Source of the DNA: Fimenecus sp963590415
GTDB taxonomy: Bacteria > Bacillota > Clostridia > Oscillospirales > Acutalibacteraceae
Reading direction: 5' to 3'
Assembly: GCA_963590415.1 (NCBI GenBank)
Contig: CAVAPB010000024.1
Location: 1-35,070 of the forward strand
DNA length: 35,070 nt
Numbering within the stretch: position 1 is the stretch's first letter; each line of letters starts with the position of its first letter. Below the pieces are notes generated by a model, which searched no databases, was not told the DNA's origin, and saw nothing but the letters and a program-made list of their open reading frames with translations. Shown piece after piece: positions 1-7,424 of this stretch. Both the position numbers and the translations under genes were made by a program.

Positions 1-714
1 CAATCCCTCCGTTTCGCTCCGCTCAACACCTCCCTTTACAAGGGAGGCTGAACGAGCAAATTGAAAAACATATCATACTGTAGGGACAGGGCTTGCCCCC
101 GTCCTAATTTGTTACATATCCCACCTCGGACAGCCGCAAGGGCTGTCCCTACGGCTTTCATCAAATGAATTGCACGCAAAACCAAGCCTTCCTCTGACGG
201 GCAACATATGCGACCGCCGCCTGTGGCGGGTAAAGGGAGCATCTGTCGGCGCAGCGGTCGATTTTGTGCGGCGCTCCAAGCCGCATAAGCAAAATCGGGC
301 ACCGCAAGAGGGCAATAGGTGGCACGCCGCAGGCGTGACGGAAGGAGAGAGGCAATAAACATCAAATTCTCGGTATCTCTCCCTCAGTCATTTTTCAGAA
401 GAAAAATGACAGCTCCCTCGTCAGAGGGAGCCTATATTTGCGCATTATTTCAATCCGTCTGAAGCACCCACAAATTCAGCATTCAGCATTTTGCACTCTG
501 CATTTTTACAATCCCTCCGTTTCGCTCCGCTCAACACCTCCCTTTACAAGGGAGGCTGAACGAACAAATTGAAAAACATATCATACTGTAGGGACAGGGC
601 TTGCCCCTGTCCTAATTTGTTATATATCCCACCTCGGACAGCCGCAAGGGCTGTCCCTACGGCTTTTATCAAATTTGATTATAAAAAAGCGCTCTCATAC
701 GAGAACGCTTCAAC
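1..714. repeat. Intergenic repeat region with 167-bp direct repeat
   Basis: No credible gene lies here; the open frames are translations of repeats. Bases 1-167 recur at 509-675 with only a few differences. Each copy begins with a CCTCCCTT/AAGGGAGG hairpin and then holds two GC-rich palindromes facing each other, at 80-152 and 588-660. Each of those starts with GTAGGG and ends with CCCTAC. Between the copies are other repeat modules, such as the CTCCCTC...GAGGGAG stem near 380-431 and runs of TTCAGCATT-like sequence near 476-506. The same modules return at 7955-8500, 13858-14300 and 16925-17600. Confidence 0.85.
687..710 (-). terminator. Rho-independent terminator of the B6/radical SAM operon
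   Basis: AAGCGCTCTC (687-696) pairs with GAGAACGCTT (701-710) around a 4-nt loop with one C-A mismatch. Read on the minus strand the stem is followed by a run of six T. It sits just past the stop of the last gene of the minus-strand operon. Confidence 0.75.
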
Positions 715-939
715 TTATTTTTTCATCAGCTTTTCGATTACCTTGCCGTAATTTTCCTCTCTGTGCGGAAAAAGGCAGTCCGAGCAATCCTTAATTCCAT
801 TTTCGAGAATTTTGAAGTTACCGCCGCAATCCTCTTTTAAGTAAAGCGGACAGTAGCAGAAAAGACAGTTAAGCTTTTCAAGTCCTTTATGGCAGGGATA
901 GAACTCACAATCCCTGTTCTCAAAAAATTTGTAGCTCAT
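715..939 (-). CDS. Cysteine-rich small metal-binding domain protein
   Basis: A 74-residue protein with eight cysteines (C11, C16, C25, C28, C30, C38, C52, C55) plus H17 and H59. They are spaced as in the 'cysteine-rich small domain' (zf-like, PF04071) family, a predicted metal-binding module of unknown function found as small stand-alone proteins and fused to other enzymes. There is no signal peptide or membrane segment. The start codon lies one base past the stop of the radical SAM gene (TGATATG), so the two are almost certainly translated together as the last two genes of a four-gene operon. That context suggests a partner or metal-handling role for the radical SAM protein, which is inference. 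The family call rests on Cys spacing seen by eye. Confidence 0.75.
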   Translation of the reverse strand: MSYKFFENRDCEFYPCHKGLEKLNCLFCYCPLYLKEDCGGNFKILENGIKDCSDCLFPHREENYGKVIEKLMKK

Positions 940-940
940 A

Positions 941-1555
941 TCAGTCTGCCGTGTACTCTCTGACTCTTAACGGAATACCCATTTTATCGGCAAGAGCCCG
1001 ACAAGCGTCTATATCCTCTTTTGAAATAACATCAACAAGCGAGAATTTGAGCTTTACGCCGTATTGCTTACATTCCTTGGCAAATTTGAGTATTGCGGGG
1101 AATGCCTTCTCCTTGAATGACGGATGGCAGAGAGTCTCGTACTTTTCAGCCGTGGGGGCGTTAAGCGAGATTGAAACCGTATCCATAAGCTCGCAAATTT
1201 CCTTTGCGGTGGGCTTCTTGTTGATAAGGTCGGAAAGACCGTTCGTATTTATTCTCAATTTGCACTGCGGAAGCTTTTCTTTAAGATACCTTGCGGTTTT
1301 GAGCAATACCTCGTAAGCGCAGGTCGGCTCGCCGTATCCGCAGAAGATAATCTCGTCCGAATATCCCGAAAAATCGAATTCGTCAATTTCCTTTTTAACC
1401 TGTTCAAACGACGGACTGTGACCCGAAAACCAAAGCGTATCGGCGTCTCCGACGCTGTCTCCGTTTTTTCTTATGCAGAATTCGCATCTGCACGGACACG
1501 CATTTGTGATGTTGAGATAAACGTGTCCCTCAAAGGTATAGACAATGTTTGTCAT
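941..1555 (-). CDS. Small radical SAM protein (TatD-associated type)
   Basis: A 204-residue radical SAM enzyme. The CX3CX2C motif that binds the [4Fe-4S] cluster is C20, C24 and C27, in the context NACPCRCEFCIR, with an extra Cys at 22. A GYGEP motif for SAM binding follows near residue 95. The protein is shorter than most radical SAM enzymes and has no extra C-terminal cluster domain. Length and N-terminal motif resemble the 'TatD family-associated radical SAM protein' group, whose substrate is unknown; no tatD gene is present here. The ATG has an AGGAG site that overlaps the stop (TAG) of the preceding transporter gene 11 bases away. It is third in an operon with a B6 kinase and an ECF S component and precedes a Cys-rich metal-binding protein. 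The reaction is not predictable. Confidence 0.85.
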   Translation of the reverse strand: MTNIVYTFEGHVYLNITNACPCRCEFCIRKNGDSVGDADTLWFSGHSPSFEQVKKEIDEFDFSGYSDEIIFCGYGEPTCAYEVLLKTARYLKEKLPQCKLRINTNGLSDLINKKPTAKEICELMDTVSISLNAPTAEKYETLCHPSFKEKAFPAILKFAKECKQYGVKLKFSLVDVISKEDIDACRALADKMGIPLRVREYTAD

Positions 1556-1566
1556 ATTTATCGCTC

Positions 1567-2121
1567 CTATTTGATAATTTTTGATTTGAAGCTCATCTTG
1601 TCAAGAGCAACGGCAACAATGTAGTAAATTATTGCGCTTCCGACAGCCTGAATAATGCTGAACGGAACGGAGGTCCAAGCAGACGGGAAGGTGTAGAGTA
1701 TTCCCTCGGCAAGAAGATAGCCGAAAACTGTAATAAGACCTGAAACCACAGGCATACCTGCGGTTGCCTTGTTGAGGATTTTGTTCGGCTTCTTTGTAAC
1801 CTTTAGAGTGTACATAAGAGCGAACGGAACAGCGTTCAAAGCCTTGATAACCGCCGTAAACGGAGCCCAAACAGCCGTACCCGCAAGTATGTCCGCAAGA
1901 CCGCCGCCGATTGCCGCAGCAATCATCGCATAGGGGAGGGGAAGTATGCATGCAGAAATGTATATCATACTGTCGCCGAAATGCAGATAGCCGTCGTTGA
2001 TACCGGTGTTGAACTTAACGAAAGCCGTCATAACCGCAATAATTGCCGCACAAAGCGCCGTCGTTACTATAAGATAAAGATGATTTGTTTTGACTTTTTT
2101 TACTTTTAATTCATTACTCAT
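1567..2121 (-). CDS. ECF transporter S component, probable vitamin B6 uptake
   Basis: A 184-residue integral membrane protein with about six hydrophobic segments and a short basic N-terminus, typical of substrate-binding S components of energy-coupling factor transporters (ECF_trnsprt/DUF3816-like). The start chosen is ATG at 2121 (MSNELKVKK), preceded by GGAG. The longer open frame upstream is only the overlapping kinase gene. It overlaps the end of the pyridoxal kinase gene by 8 bases, indicating translational coupling. S components paired with a B6 kinase have been proposed as pyridoxine transporters (PdxU type), and a PdxR-like regulator lies next door, so the substrate is probably a B6 vitamer. 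The ATPase and T subunits are not here and would be shared from elsewhere, as is normal for group II ECF systems. Confidence 0.8.
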   Translation of the reverse strand: MSNELKVKKVKTNHLYLIVTTALCAAIIAVMTAFVKFNTGINDGYLHFGDSMIYISACILPLPYAMIAAAIGGGLADILAGTAVWAPFTAVIKALNAVPFALMYTLKVTKKPNKILNKATAGMPVVSGLITVFGYLLAEGILYTFPSAWTSVPFSIIQAVGSAIIYYIVAVALDKMSFKSKIIK

Positions 2122-2950
2122 TTGTAAGCATCTCCAAATATTTCTGAAAATTAACTCCGTCGTTACGGTCTGTGCCCTCACGGTAGGAGTCCTTGATTGA
2201 TTTTTCGAGAAATCTTGTGGCGGATTCGACCGCATAGACCATACTCGTGCCCTTTACGGCGTGAGCGCAGATGATACTTGAAAAAATATCCCCCGTGCCG
2301 GAATAGCTTCCGCCGAAAATTTCCGATTTTGAAACGGATACATTGTCCTTTTCTACAAGCACATTGCAAATACAGCTCGAGCTGCGCACACCCGTAACTA
2401 TAACGCATTTGACCTTCCCGACAAGAAGCGTTCTTGCAATGTTTTCAACCGTTTTAAGGTAATCGGGACGAGAGCTTTGCATAAGCAGGTCCTTATAGCT
2501 GTGGCGTGCAAGTATACACAGCTCCGTCAGGTTAGGTGTGATTATATCCGCTTTTTTCGCAAGCATTGCCACCTTGGCGCAAAGTGATTTTGAATAAGTG
2601 CCGTAAAGCCTGCCGTCGTCAGCCATAACAGGATCAACGACCGTAACCGTGTTTTCGGCTGCGAATTCGTCGATAAAGCCGGAGACAAGCTCGGCTTGGG
2701 TTGCGGAGGCAATGTAGCCCGTGAGTATGCCGTCAAATTTAACATCGAGCTTTTTCCACTCGTTGATAAATTTAGAAAGGTCGTTTGTCAGGTCAACGCA
2801 ATGAAAAGAGTCATATCCCGTCTGGTTTGACAAAACGGCGGTCGGCAAAGGACAGCATTCAATTCCGAGGGCAGATATGACGGGCAGAGCCGCCGTAAGA
2901 GAACATCTGCCGAAGCCCGATATATCGTTTACAGCCGCAATCTTCTTCAA
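2114..2950 (-). CDS. Pyridoxal/pyridoxine kinase (PdxK/PdxY type)
   Basis: A 278-residue ribokinase-fold enzyme that phosphorylates pyridoxal, pyridoxine or pyridoxamine with ATP to make PLP precursors in the cytosol. Visible motifs are the N-terminal AVNDISGFGRCSL substrate loop, PLPTAVLSNQTG (about residues 34-45), DPVMADDG (106-113), a TPN-TE segment (138-143) and the anion-hole motif SGTGD with catalytic Asp at about 221. The start is taken as TTG at 2950 with AGGTGA four bases upstream, giving the family's normal length and its usual N-terminus. An ATG at 2968 is an alternative, and the still longer frame runs into the promoter. It is the first gene of a four-gene minus-strand operon and divergent from a MocR/PdxR-like regulator. 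The exact vitamer cannot be told. Confidence 0.88.
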   Translation of the reverse strand: MKKIAAVNDISGFGRCSLTAALPVISALGIECCPLPTAVLSNQTGYDSFHCVDLTNDLSKFINEWKKLDVKFDGILTGYIASATQAELVSGFIDEFAAENTVTVVDPVMADDGRLYGTYSKSLCAKVAMLAKKADIITPNLTELCILARHSYKDLLMQSSRPDYLKTVENIARTLLVGKVKCVIVTGVRSSSCICNVLVEKDNVSVSKSEIFGGSYSGTGDIFSSIICAHAVKGTSMVYAVESATRFLEKSIKDSYREGTDRNDGVNFQKYLEMLTNE

Positions 2951-3048
2951 ACAATCACCTACTTGCATTTCTCTCTTATTGCATATATAATATAACTGAT
3001 TTGTCATTATTAAAATAGCCAAAAATTAAAAAAGTTAAGGGGTCAGTT
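2951..3048. promoter_or_regulatory. Divergent promoter region between pdxK-like and pdxR-like genes
   Basis: This 98-bp AT-rich spacer must hold the promoters of the B6 operon (minus) and the MocR gene (plus). It contains the stretch TATATAATATA near 2983-2993, suited to a -10 element on the minus strand, but I find no clear pair of consensus boxes. PdxR regulators of other bacteria bind direct repeats in such divergent spacers; I could not identify convincing repeats here. Confidence 0.5.
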
Positions 3049-4359
3049 ATGGAGCTGTTAAACAGAGAGCACATTTTATATATGGAGGTTTACGACTACT
3101 ACAAGTCGCTTATACTCACGGACAAGCTGCAAAACGGCTCAAAGCTTCCGTCGGTGCGCCGCTGTGCCGTCGAGCTCGGAGTCAGCCGTACGACGGTTGA
3201 AAACGCATATTTACTTCTTGCCGCAGACGGATATATCCTCTCAAAGCCGCAAAGCGGATACTATGTAACCGACATTGCCTCATATTCTCAAAAGAAAAGC
3301 GGCGTTTCAAAGAAAAGCGAGGAGCGTAAGAATAAAATAGTTTACGACTTTGCTTCACTCAAAGCGGATAAGGAGAGCTTTGACTTTGATTTATGGCGCA
3401 GATACTTAAAAAGCGCCCTGCGACAGGACGACAGACTGCTTTCCTACGGCGAGGTTCAGGGCGAAACCGAGCTTCGTCAGGTACTCTCAAAATATATCAC
3501 GAAAAACAGGAATGTTATGTGTACCGAGGACGATATTGTTATCGGCGCAGGCGTGCAGAGCCTTTTGCACATACTTTGCGGAATAATCGACGATAAAAGC
3601 ACCGTGTTTTTCAGAGACTCCTCGTTCTTGCAGGGCATTGCGATTTTTGACGACCACAGGTTTACCGTAACCGACAGGGAAAATGATGCGGAGGTCATAT
3701 ATATTTCTCCCTCGCACATCAACAGCTGGGGAGATGTAATGCCCACGCAGGAGCGCTTGGAGCTTATCAAGCAGGCTAAGAAAAACGGCACGCTTATTAT
3801 AGAGGACGATTATGACAGCGAGTTCGGATATTTCAACAGACCCACACCGTCCTTGCAGGGGCTTGACGGCGGAGAAAATGTCGTATATCTCGGTACATTT
3901 TCAAAGCTTCTTGTACCGTCGATACGAATAAGCTTTATGATACTTCCCGAAAAGCTGAAAACGGCGTACAGGAAAAAGGCGGAGTCATACAGTCAGACTG
4001 TATCGACAACCGACCAGATAGCGCTTTGCCAATTTATCAGAGACGGGCATATGTCCAGACGAATAAAAAAGGTAAGAAAGCTGTATACCCAAAAGGCTAT
4101 CGAGCTCAACAATGCGATAAAAACCGTTTTCGGCGATAGGGCAAAAAACCATATCGGTCAGACGGGATTTATTATAAGGCTTGAGCTTGACTGCGATATT
4201 ACGGTTGAGGAGATAACGCGGCGTGCGGAAAAAAACGGCATTTCTTTAAGGGGCGGTGAGCACTCAGACAAGCCGCAGCTGCTCCTGTCGTGCTCGTCCG
4301 TCAAAACGCAGGATTTTCTTCCCGCAATGCAGCTGCTTAAAAAGGCTGTTGACGGATAA
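3049..4359 (+). CDS. MocR/PdxR-like GntR-aminotransferase regulator
   Basis: A 436-residue fusion of an N-terminal GntR winged helix (residues about 10-75, with SKLPSVRRCAVELGVSRTTVENAY) and a fold-type I aminotransferase domain (about 105-430). The aminotransferase part keeps the PLP-site features: Lys286 in GTFSKLLVPS, the IEDDYDSEF acidic motif (253-256) and a C-terminal SCSSV segment. Proteins of this build sense PLP rather than catalyse transamination, and PdxR activates or represses B6 synthesis or salvage genes. Its position back-to-back with a B6 kinase and ECF S component gives the same reading. The ATG follows AAGGGG. Specific alternatives within the MocR family (GabR, TauR and others) fit the context less well. 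Confidence 0.88.
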   Translation: MELLNREHILYMEVYDYYKSLILTDKLQNGSKLPSVRRCAVELGVSRTTVENAYLLLAADGYILSKPQSGYYVTDIASYSQKKSGVSKKSEERKNKIVYDFASLKADKESFDFDLWRRYLKSALRQDDRLLSYGEVQGETELRQVLSKYITKNRNVMCTEDDIVIGAGVQSLLHILCGIIDDKSTVFFRDSSFLQGIAIFDDHRFTVTDRENDAEVIYISPSHINSWGDVMPTQERLELIKQAKKNGTLIIEDDYDSEFGYFNRPTPSLQGLDGGENVVYLGTFSKLLVPSIRISFMILPEKLKTAYRKKAESYSQTVSTTDQIALCQFIRDGHMSRRIKKVRKLYTQKAIELNNAIKTVFGDRAKNHIGQTGFIIRLELDCDITVEEITRRAEKNGISLRGGEHSDKPQLLLSCSSVKTQDFLPAMQLLKKAVDG

Positions 4360-4422
4360 ACGACTTTTTATGTGCTGTTTCGGAACATTCAATTTATGCA
4401 AAAAATCTTGCAGACAAGTAAT

Positions 4423-4453
4423 TTTTTGACTATGCACGATGTATAGTCAAAAA
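4423..4453. repeat. Perfect 11-bp inverted repeat downstream of the MocR gene
   Basis: TTTTTGACTAT (4423-4433) and ATAGTCAAAAA (4443-4453) are exact reverse complements around a 9-nt spacer. It lies about 65 bases after the regulator's stop. No T-run follows beyond the stem itself, so it is either a weak bidirectional terminator or a protein-binding site. Downstream are two smaller stems, GTAAAG...CTTTAC near 4470-4488 and CTTGA/TCAAG followed by five T at 4508-4526. The latter could end the MocR transcript. Confidence 0.6.
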
Positions 4454-4602
4454 TCGGGTAAAAATCGATGTAAAGCGTTTTACTTTACAAAAATGTCTAA
4501 AACAAACCTTGATTTATCAAGTTTTTAACATTTTGAACATACTTTTGAACATTTTTTCTGATTAAAAGTTTCTTGCCAATATTTGGGAAAAGTGCATACG
4601 CC

Positions 4603-4632
4603 TTTACAAAAATCGACCCGAATATGTATAAT
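4603..4632 (+). promoter_or_regulatory. Orphan sigma-A-type promoter
   Basis: TTTACA (4603-4608) and TATAAT (4627-4632) are separated by 18 bases, one mismatch from consensus in total. Transcription would start near 4639. The next forward gene is far away (6552) beyond two reverse genes, and a terminator lies at 4686-4729. Confidence 0.55.
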
Positions 4633-4638
4633 CCGAGC

Positions 4639-4735
4639 CCGAATTACGAAATTTCGAGGCGGCGAACTTGCATTTTTGATGAAAAAAGACGCTTTAGTTG
4701 ACTTAATGACAAGCCAATTAAAGCGTCTTGGTTTT
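4639..4735 (+). ncRNA. Candidate small RNA between orphan promoter and terminator
   Basis: A near-consensus promoter (4603-4632) is followed about 50 bases later by a strong stem-loop (4686-4729) and the T-rich stretch GGTTTTTGTTTT. That defines a transcript of roughly 100 nt with no open reading frame and no Shine-Dalgarno site. The 5' part contains CGAAATTTCG (a self-complementary segment) and a GGCGGCG stretch. No known RNA family is recognised. The terminator alone can be explained as that of the converging reverse gene, so the RNA rests mainly on the promoter match. Confidence 0.4.
4686..4729. terminator. Bidirectional Rho-independent terminator
   Basis: AAGACGCTTTAGTTG (4686-4700) pairs with CAATTAAAGCGTCTT (4715-4729), with one G-T pair. 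On the minus strand it is followed by six T and lies 20 bases past the UPF0210 stop. On the plus strand it is followed by GGTTTTTGTTTT. Confidence 0.85.
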
Positions 4736-4748
4736 TGTTTTCGTTTTA

Positions 4749-6104
4749 TCAGTTTTTAAGGCTCTGCAACGGAGCGGGGATTCTGCCGCCCCTTGAAATG
4801 AACTTTGCGGGGGAAGCGGTGCTGACCTTCATAATCGGGGAAACACCGAACAGACCGCCGAATTCAATCTCTTCGCCGTCCTTTTTGCCGATTGCGGGGA
4901 TAACTCTTACTGCGGTGGTCTTTGAATTGACCATACCGATAGCCGCCTCGTCTGCGATAATCGCCGAAATAACCTCAGCCGAGGTGTCGCCGGGGATTGC
5001 AATCATATCAAGGCCCACCGAGCAGACAGCCGTCATAGCTTCAAGCTTTTCAATCGAAAGCACCTTGCTTCTTGCGGCGTCAATCATACCTGCGTCCTCG
5101 GAAACGGGGATAAATGCGCCGGAAAGTCCCCCGACATGGGAGGAAGCCATTACGCCGCCCTTTTTGACTGCGTCGTTGAGCAGCGCAAGGCAAGCCGTTG
5201 TGCCGCACGCACCGCACTGTTCAAGACCCATTTCTTCAAGTATATGAGCAACGGAGTCGCCGACCGCAGGGGTGGGAGCTAACGAGAGGTCAACTATTCC
5301 GAACGGAACATTGAGTCTTTCCGAAGCGACTGCGGCAACAAGCTGACCCACTCTCGTTATCTTAAAAGCTGTCTTTTTAACGGTGTCGGCAACCTCCGTA
5401 ATATCTGCGTTCGGTATCTTTGAAAGAGCCGCACGGACAACGCCGGGGCCCGAAACGCCTACATTGATTACACAGTCGGGTTCGCCCGCACCGTGGAATG
5501 CGCCTGCCATAAACGGGTTGTCGTCGGGAGCGTTACAGAAAACAACAAGCTTTGACGGACCTACAAGTCCCTTGTCAACGGTGCGTTCCGCCGATTCCTT
5601 GACTATCTGACCCATAAGCCTTACGGCGTCCATATTGATGCCCGCCTTTGTCGAGCCTATATTTACGCTTGAACAAATTCTGTCGGTTTCGGCAAGAGCC
5701 TCGGGGATGCTTCGAATAAGCCTTTCATCGCCTGCGGCAAAGCCCTTCTGAACAAGAGCCGAATAACCTCCGAGGAAGTTTACACCGACCTCTTTAGCCG
5801 CCTTGTCAAGCACCTTTGCGTATTTCACGGGATCTCCGCCGCTTGCGGCGCTTACCATTGCGATGGGAGTTACGGAAATTCTCTTGTTTATAATCGGAAT
5901 ACCGTACTCTCTTTCTATGTTTTCGCCCGTCTTAACAAGTTTTTCCGCTTTTTTGCATATCTTGTCATAGATTTTGTCGCACGCCTTGTGTGCGTCGGAG
6001 TCGGCGCAGTCAAGAAGCGAAATACCCATAGTTATGGTACGGATGTCGAGGTTTTCTTCCTGTATCATATTTATGGTTTCGAGTATATCGTGAGTGTTAA
6101 TCAT
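4749..6104 (-). CDS. UPF0210 (DUF711/PFL) family protein
   Basis: A 451-residue soluble protein matching the UPF0210/DUF711 family along its whole length: N-terminal INTHDILETINMIQEENLDIRTITMGISLLDC, the ISVTPIAMVSAASGGDPVKYAKVLDKAAKEVGV region (about 77-110), Gly-rich FNAP/GVSGPGVV stretches and a C-terminus ending RGGRIPAPLQSLKN. Members resemble glycyl-radical-enzyme folds but lack a proven activity. It is transcribed behind the UPF0237 ACT protein, 30 bases upstream, a pairing conserved across many Firmicutes and archaea. That suggests the ACT protein senses a small ligand for it. The ATG is preceded by AAAGGA. Family assignment is firm; biochemical role is unknown. Confidence 0.92.
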   Translation of the reverse strand: MINTHDILETINMIQEENLDIRTITMGISLLDCADSDAHKACDKIYDKICKKAEKLVKTGENIEREYGIPIINKRISVTPIAMVSAASGGDPVKYAKVLDKAAKEVGVNFLGGYSALVQKGFAAGDERLIRSIPEALAETDRICSSVNIGSTKAGINMDAVRLMGQIVKESAERTVDKGLVGPSKLVVFCNAPDDNPFMAGAFHGAGEPDCVINVGVSGPGVVRAALSKIPNADITEVADTVKKTAFKITRVGQLVAAVASERLNVPFGIVDLSLAPTPAVGDSVAHILEEMGLEQCGACGTTACLALLNDAVKKGGVMASSHVGGLSGAFIPVSEDAGMIDAARSKVLSIEKLEAMTAVCSVGLDMIAIPGDTSAEVISAIIADEAAIGMVNSKTTAVRVIPAIGKKDGEEIEFGGLFGVSPIMKVSTASPAKFISRGGRIPAPLQSLKN

Positions 6105-6134
6105 TATATATGTCCTTTCAACCTGATTTGAGGA

Positions 6135-6404
6135 TTATATTCTGTGCATTGAGTTGAAAATATCCTCGTGCATAACCTTTATGGAAAGAGCCTTGTCTTT
6201 TCCGAGCTTTTCCGCCTCGTCTGCGAAAGCGGTGAACTCTATATTGCACTTCGATACGTCAACAAGCATAATCATACAAAACATATCCTGTAAAATCGAC
6301 TGAGATACCTCGATAATGTTTACCTCGTGTTCTGCGCACAGAGCGGATACGCTTGCGAGTATTCCTACGGTGTCTTTACCGACAACGGTGATAATTGAAC
6401 GCAT
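6135..6404 (-). CDS. UPF0237 ACT-domain protein
   Basis: An 89-residue protein that is essentially a single ACT domain: MRSIITVVGKDTVGILASVSALCAEHEVNIIEVSQSI forms the first strand-helix-strand, and a second beta-alpha-beta unit follows with MFCMIMLVDVS. ACT domains bind amino acids or similar small ligands, usually as dimers. This stand-alone UPF0237 type is related to the GcvR N-terminus. It has a strong GGAGG site before the ATG and is the first gene of a two-gene operon with UPF0210. The promoter must lie in the AT-rich 6405-6551 spacer, but no clear boxes are visible on the minus strand. Confidence 0.9.
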   Translation of the reverse strand: MRSIITVVGKDTVGILASVSALCAEHEVNIIEVSQSILQDMFCMIMLVDVSKCNIEFTAFADEAEKLGKDKALSIKVMHEDIFNSMHRI

Positions 6405-6551
6405 AAAAAGTTACCTCCAAAAATATATGTAGCTATTCTATCACATTTTTTTACCAAATAGTATATAAAAATCAATTTTTTTCAAAAAATGATGTAATGA
6501 GCCCGAAAATGTGTTATATTAGATAATATATCAAAAAGGAAGAAGCAATAT

Positions 6552-7424
6552 ATGAAAGTAAAAGCCGCAGCAAAAATCAACCTTATGCTCGATGTCGTCG
6601 GGGTTTTACCCAACGGCTACCACAGCCTTTATATGATTATGCAGTCGGTTGACTGTTACGATTATGTGAGGGTTGACAGGACGGAAAAATCGGGCATTGA
6701 AATAATAACCGCCGACCCCCGTGTGCCGACGGACAACAGGAACATAGCCTACAAAGCGGCGGAGGCTTTTTTTGAAAAAACGGAAATTTGTGAAAATAAC
6801 GGAATTGAAATAGAAATCGAAAAGCACATTCCCATGGCGGCAGGGCTCGCAGGCGGAAGTGCGGACGGCGCAGGCGTTATCTTTGCGCTCAATCGGCTGT
6901 TCGATACGGGGCTTTCGACCTTTGAAATGTGCGAAATCGGCGAAAAGGTCGGAGCAGATGTTCCGTTTTCAATTCACGGCGGTACCGCACTGTGTACGGA
7001 CATAGGTTCGGTTATCGCTCCGCTTCCCGATTTGACGGACTGCTATGTGCTTATTTGCAAGCCGCCCGTCGATGTTTCAACGCTCGGTGCGTACAAGCTG
7101 ATTGACAGTGCGAAGCGGCTTCGGCACGGCGATAAGGTGAATATGCTCTATGCTATGAAGCATAACGACAGGGAGCTTATGTATAAAAAGGCAATGAATG
7201 TGTTTGAACAGGTAATCGAGGTGCCGCAAAGACCGTATCTCAAAGCGCTTATGAAAAAAAATGGTGCAAAACTTGCCTTGATGAGCGGCTCCGGTGCAGC
7301 AATTTATGGTGTGTTTGAGGGAAAAAATTGTGCCGAGGAGTGTTATAACGAATTGAAAAAGAAGTATGACGAGGTGTTCCTGACAACACCGTGCAAAAAA
7401 TCGGTAGAGGAGGTTTTTGAGTAA
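6552..7424 (+). CDS. ispE: 4-diphosphocytidyl-2-C-methyl-D-erythritol kinase
   Basis: A 290-residue GHMP kinase for the fourth step of the non-mevalonate isoprenoid pathway, phosphorylating the 2-hydroxyl of CDP-methylerythritol with ATP. Seen are the AAKINLMLDVVGVLPNGYH N-terminus with catalytic Lys8, the GHMP glycine-rich loop PMAAGLAGGSADGAG (94-108), catalytic Asp136 in GADVPFSIHGGTA, and the C-terminal LMSGSGAAIYGVF loop. The length is normal for the family. The ATG follows AAGGAAGAAG. Its stop overlaps the start of the next gene by one base (TAATG), so ispE and the Rrf2 regulator are co-translated. Isoprenoid synthesis by this pathway depends on the Fe-S enzymes IspG and IspH, which makes the adjacent Fe-S-type regulator suggestive. 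Confidence 0.96.
   Translation: MKVKAAAKINLMLDVVGVLPNGYHSLYMIMQSVDCYDYVRVDRTEKSGIEIITADPRVPTDNRNIAYKAAEAFFEKTEICENNGIEIEIEKHIPMAAGLAGGSADGAGVIFALNRLFDTGLSTFEMCEIGEKVGADVPFSIHGGTALCTDIGSVIAPLPDLTDCYVLICKPPVDVSTLGAYKLIDSAKRLRHGDKVNMLYAMKHNDRELMYKKAMNVFEQVIEVPQRPYLKALMKKNGAKLALMSGSGAAIYGVFEGKNCAEECYNELKKKYDEVFLTTPCKKSVEEVFE

Noticed and set aside
36..365. Minus-strand open frame of 109 codons near the window start
   Set aside because: It runs through repeat modules, with no Shine-Dalgarno site and no protein-like composition.
2951..3022. Longer N-terminus for the B6 kinase (start at 3022)
   Set aside because: It would run through the promoter region; family length and AGGTGA placement favour TTG at 2950.
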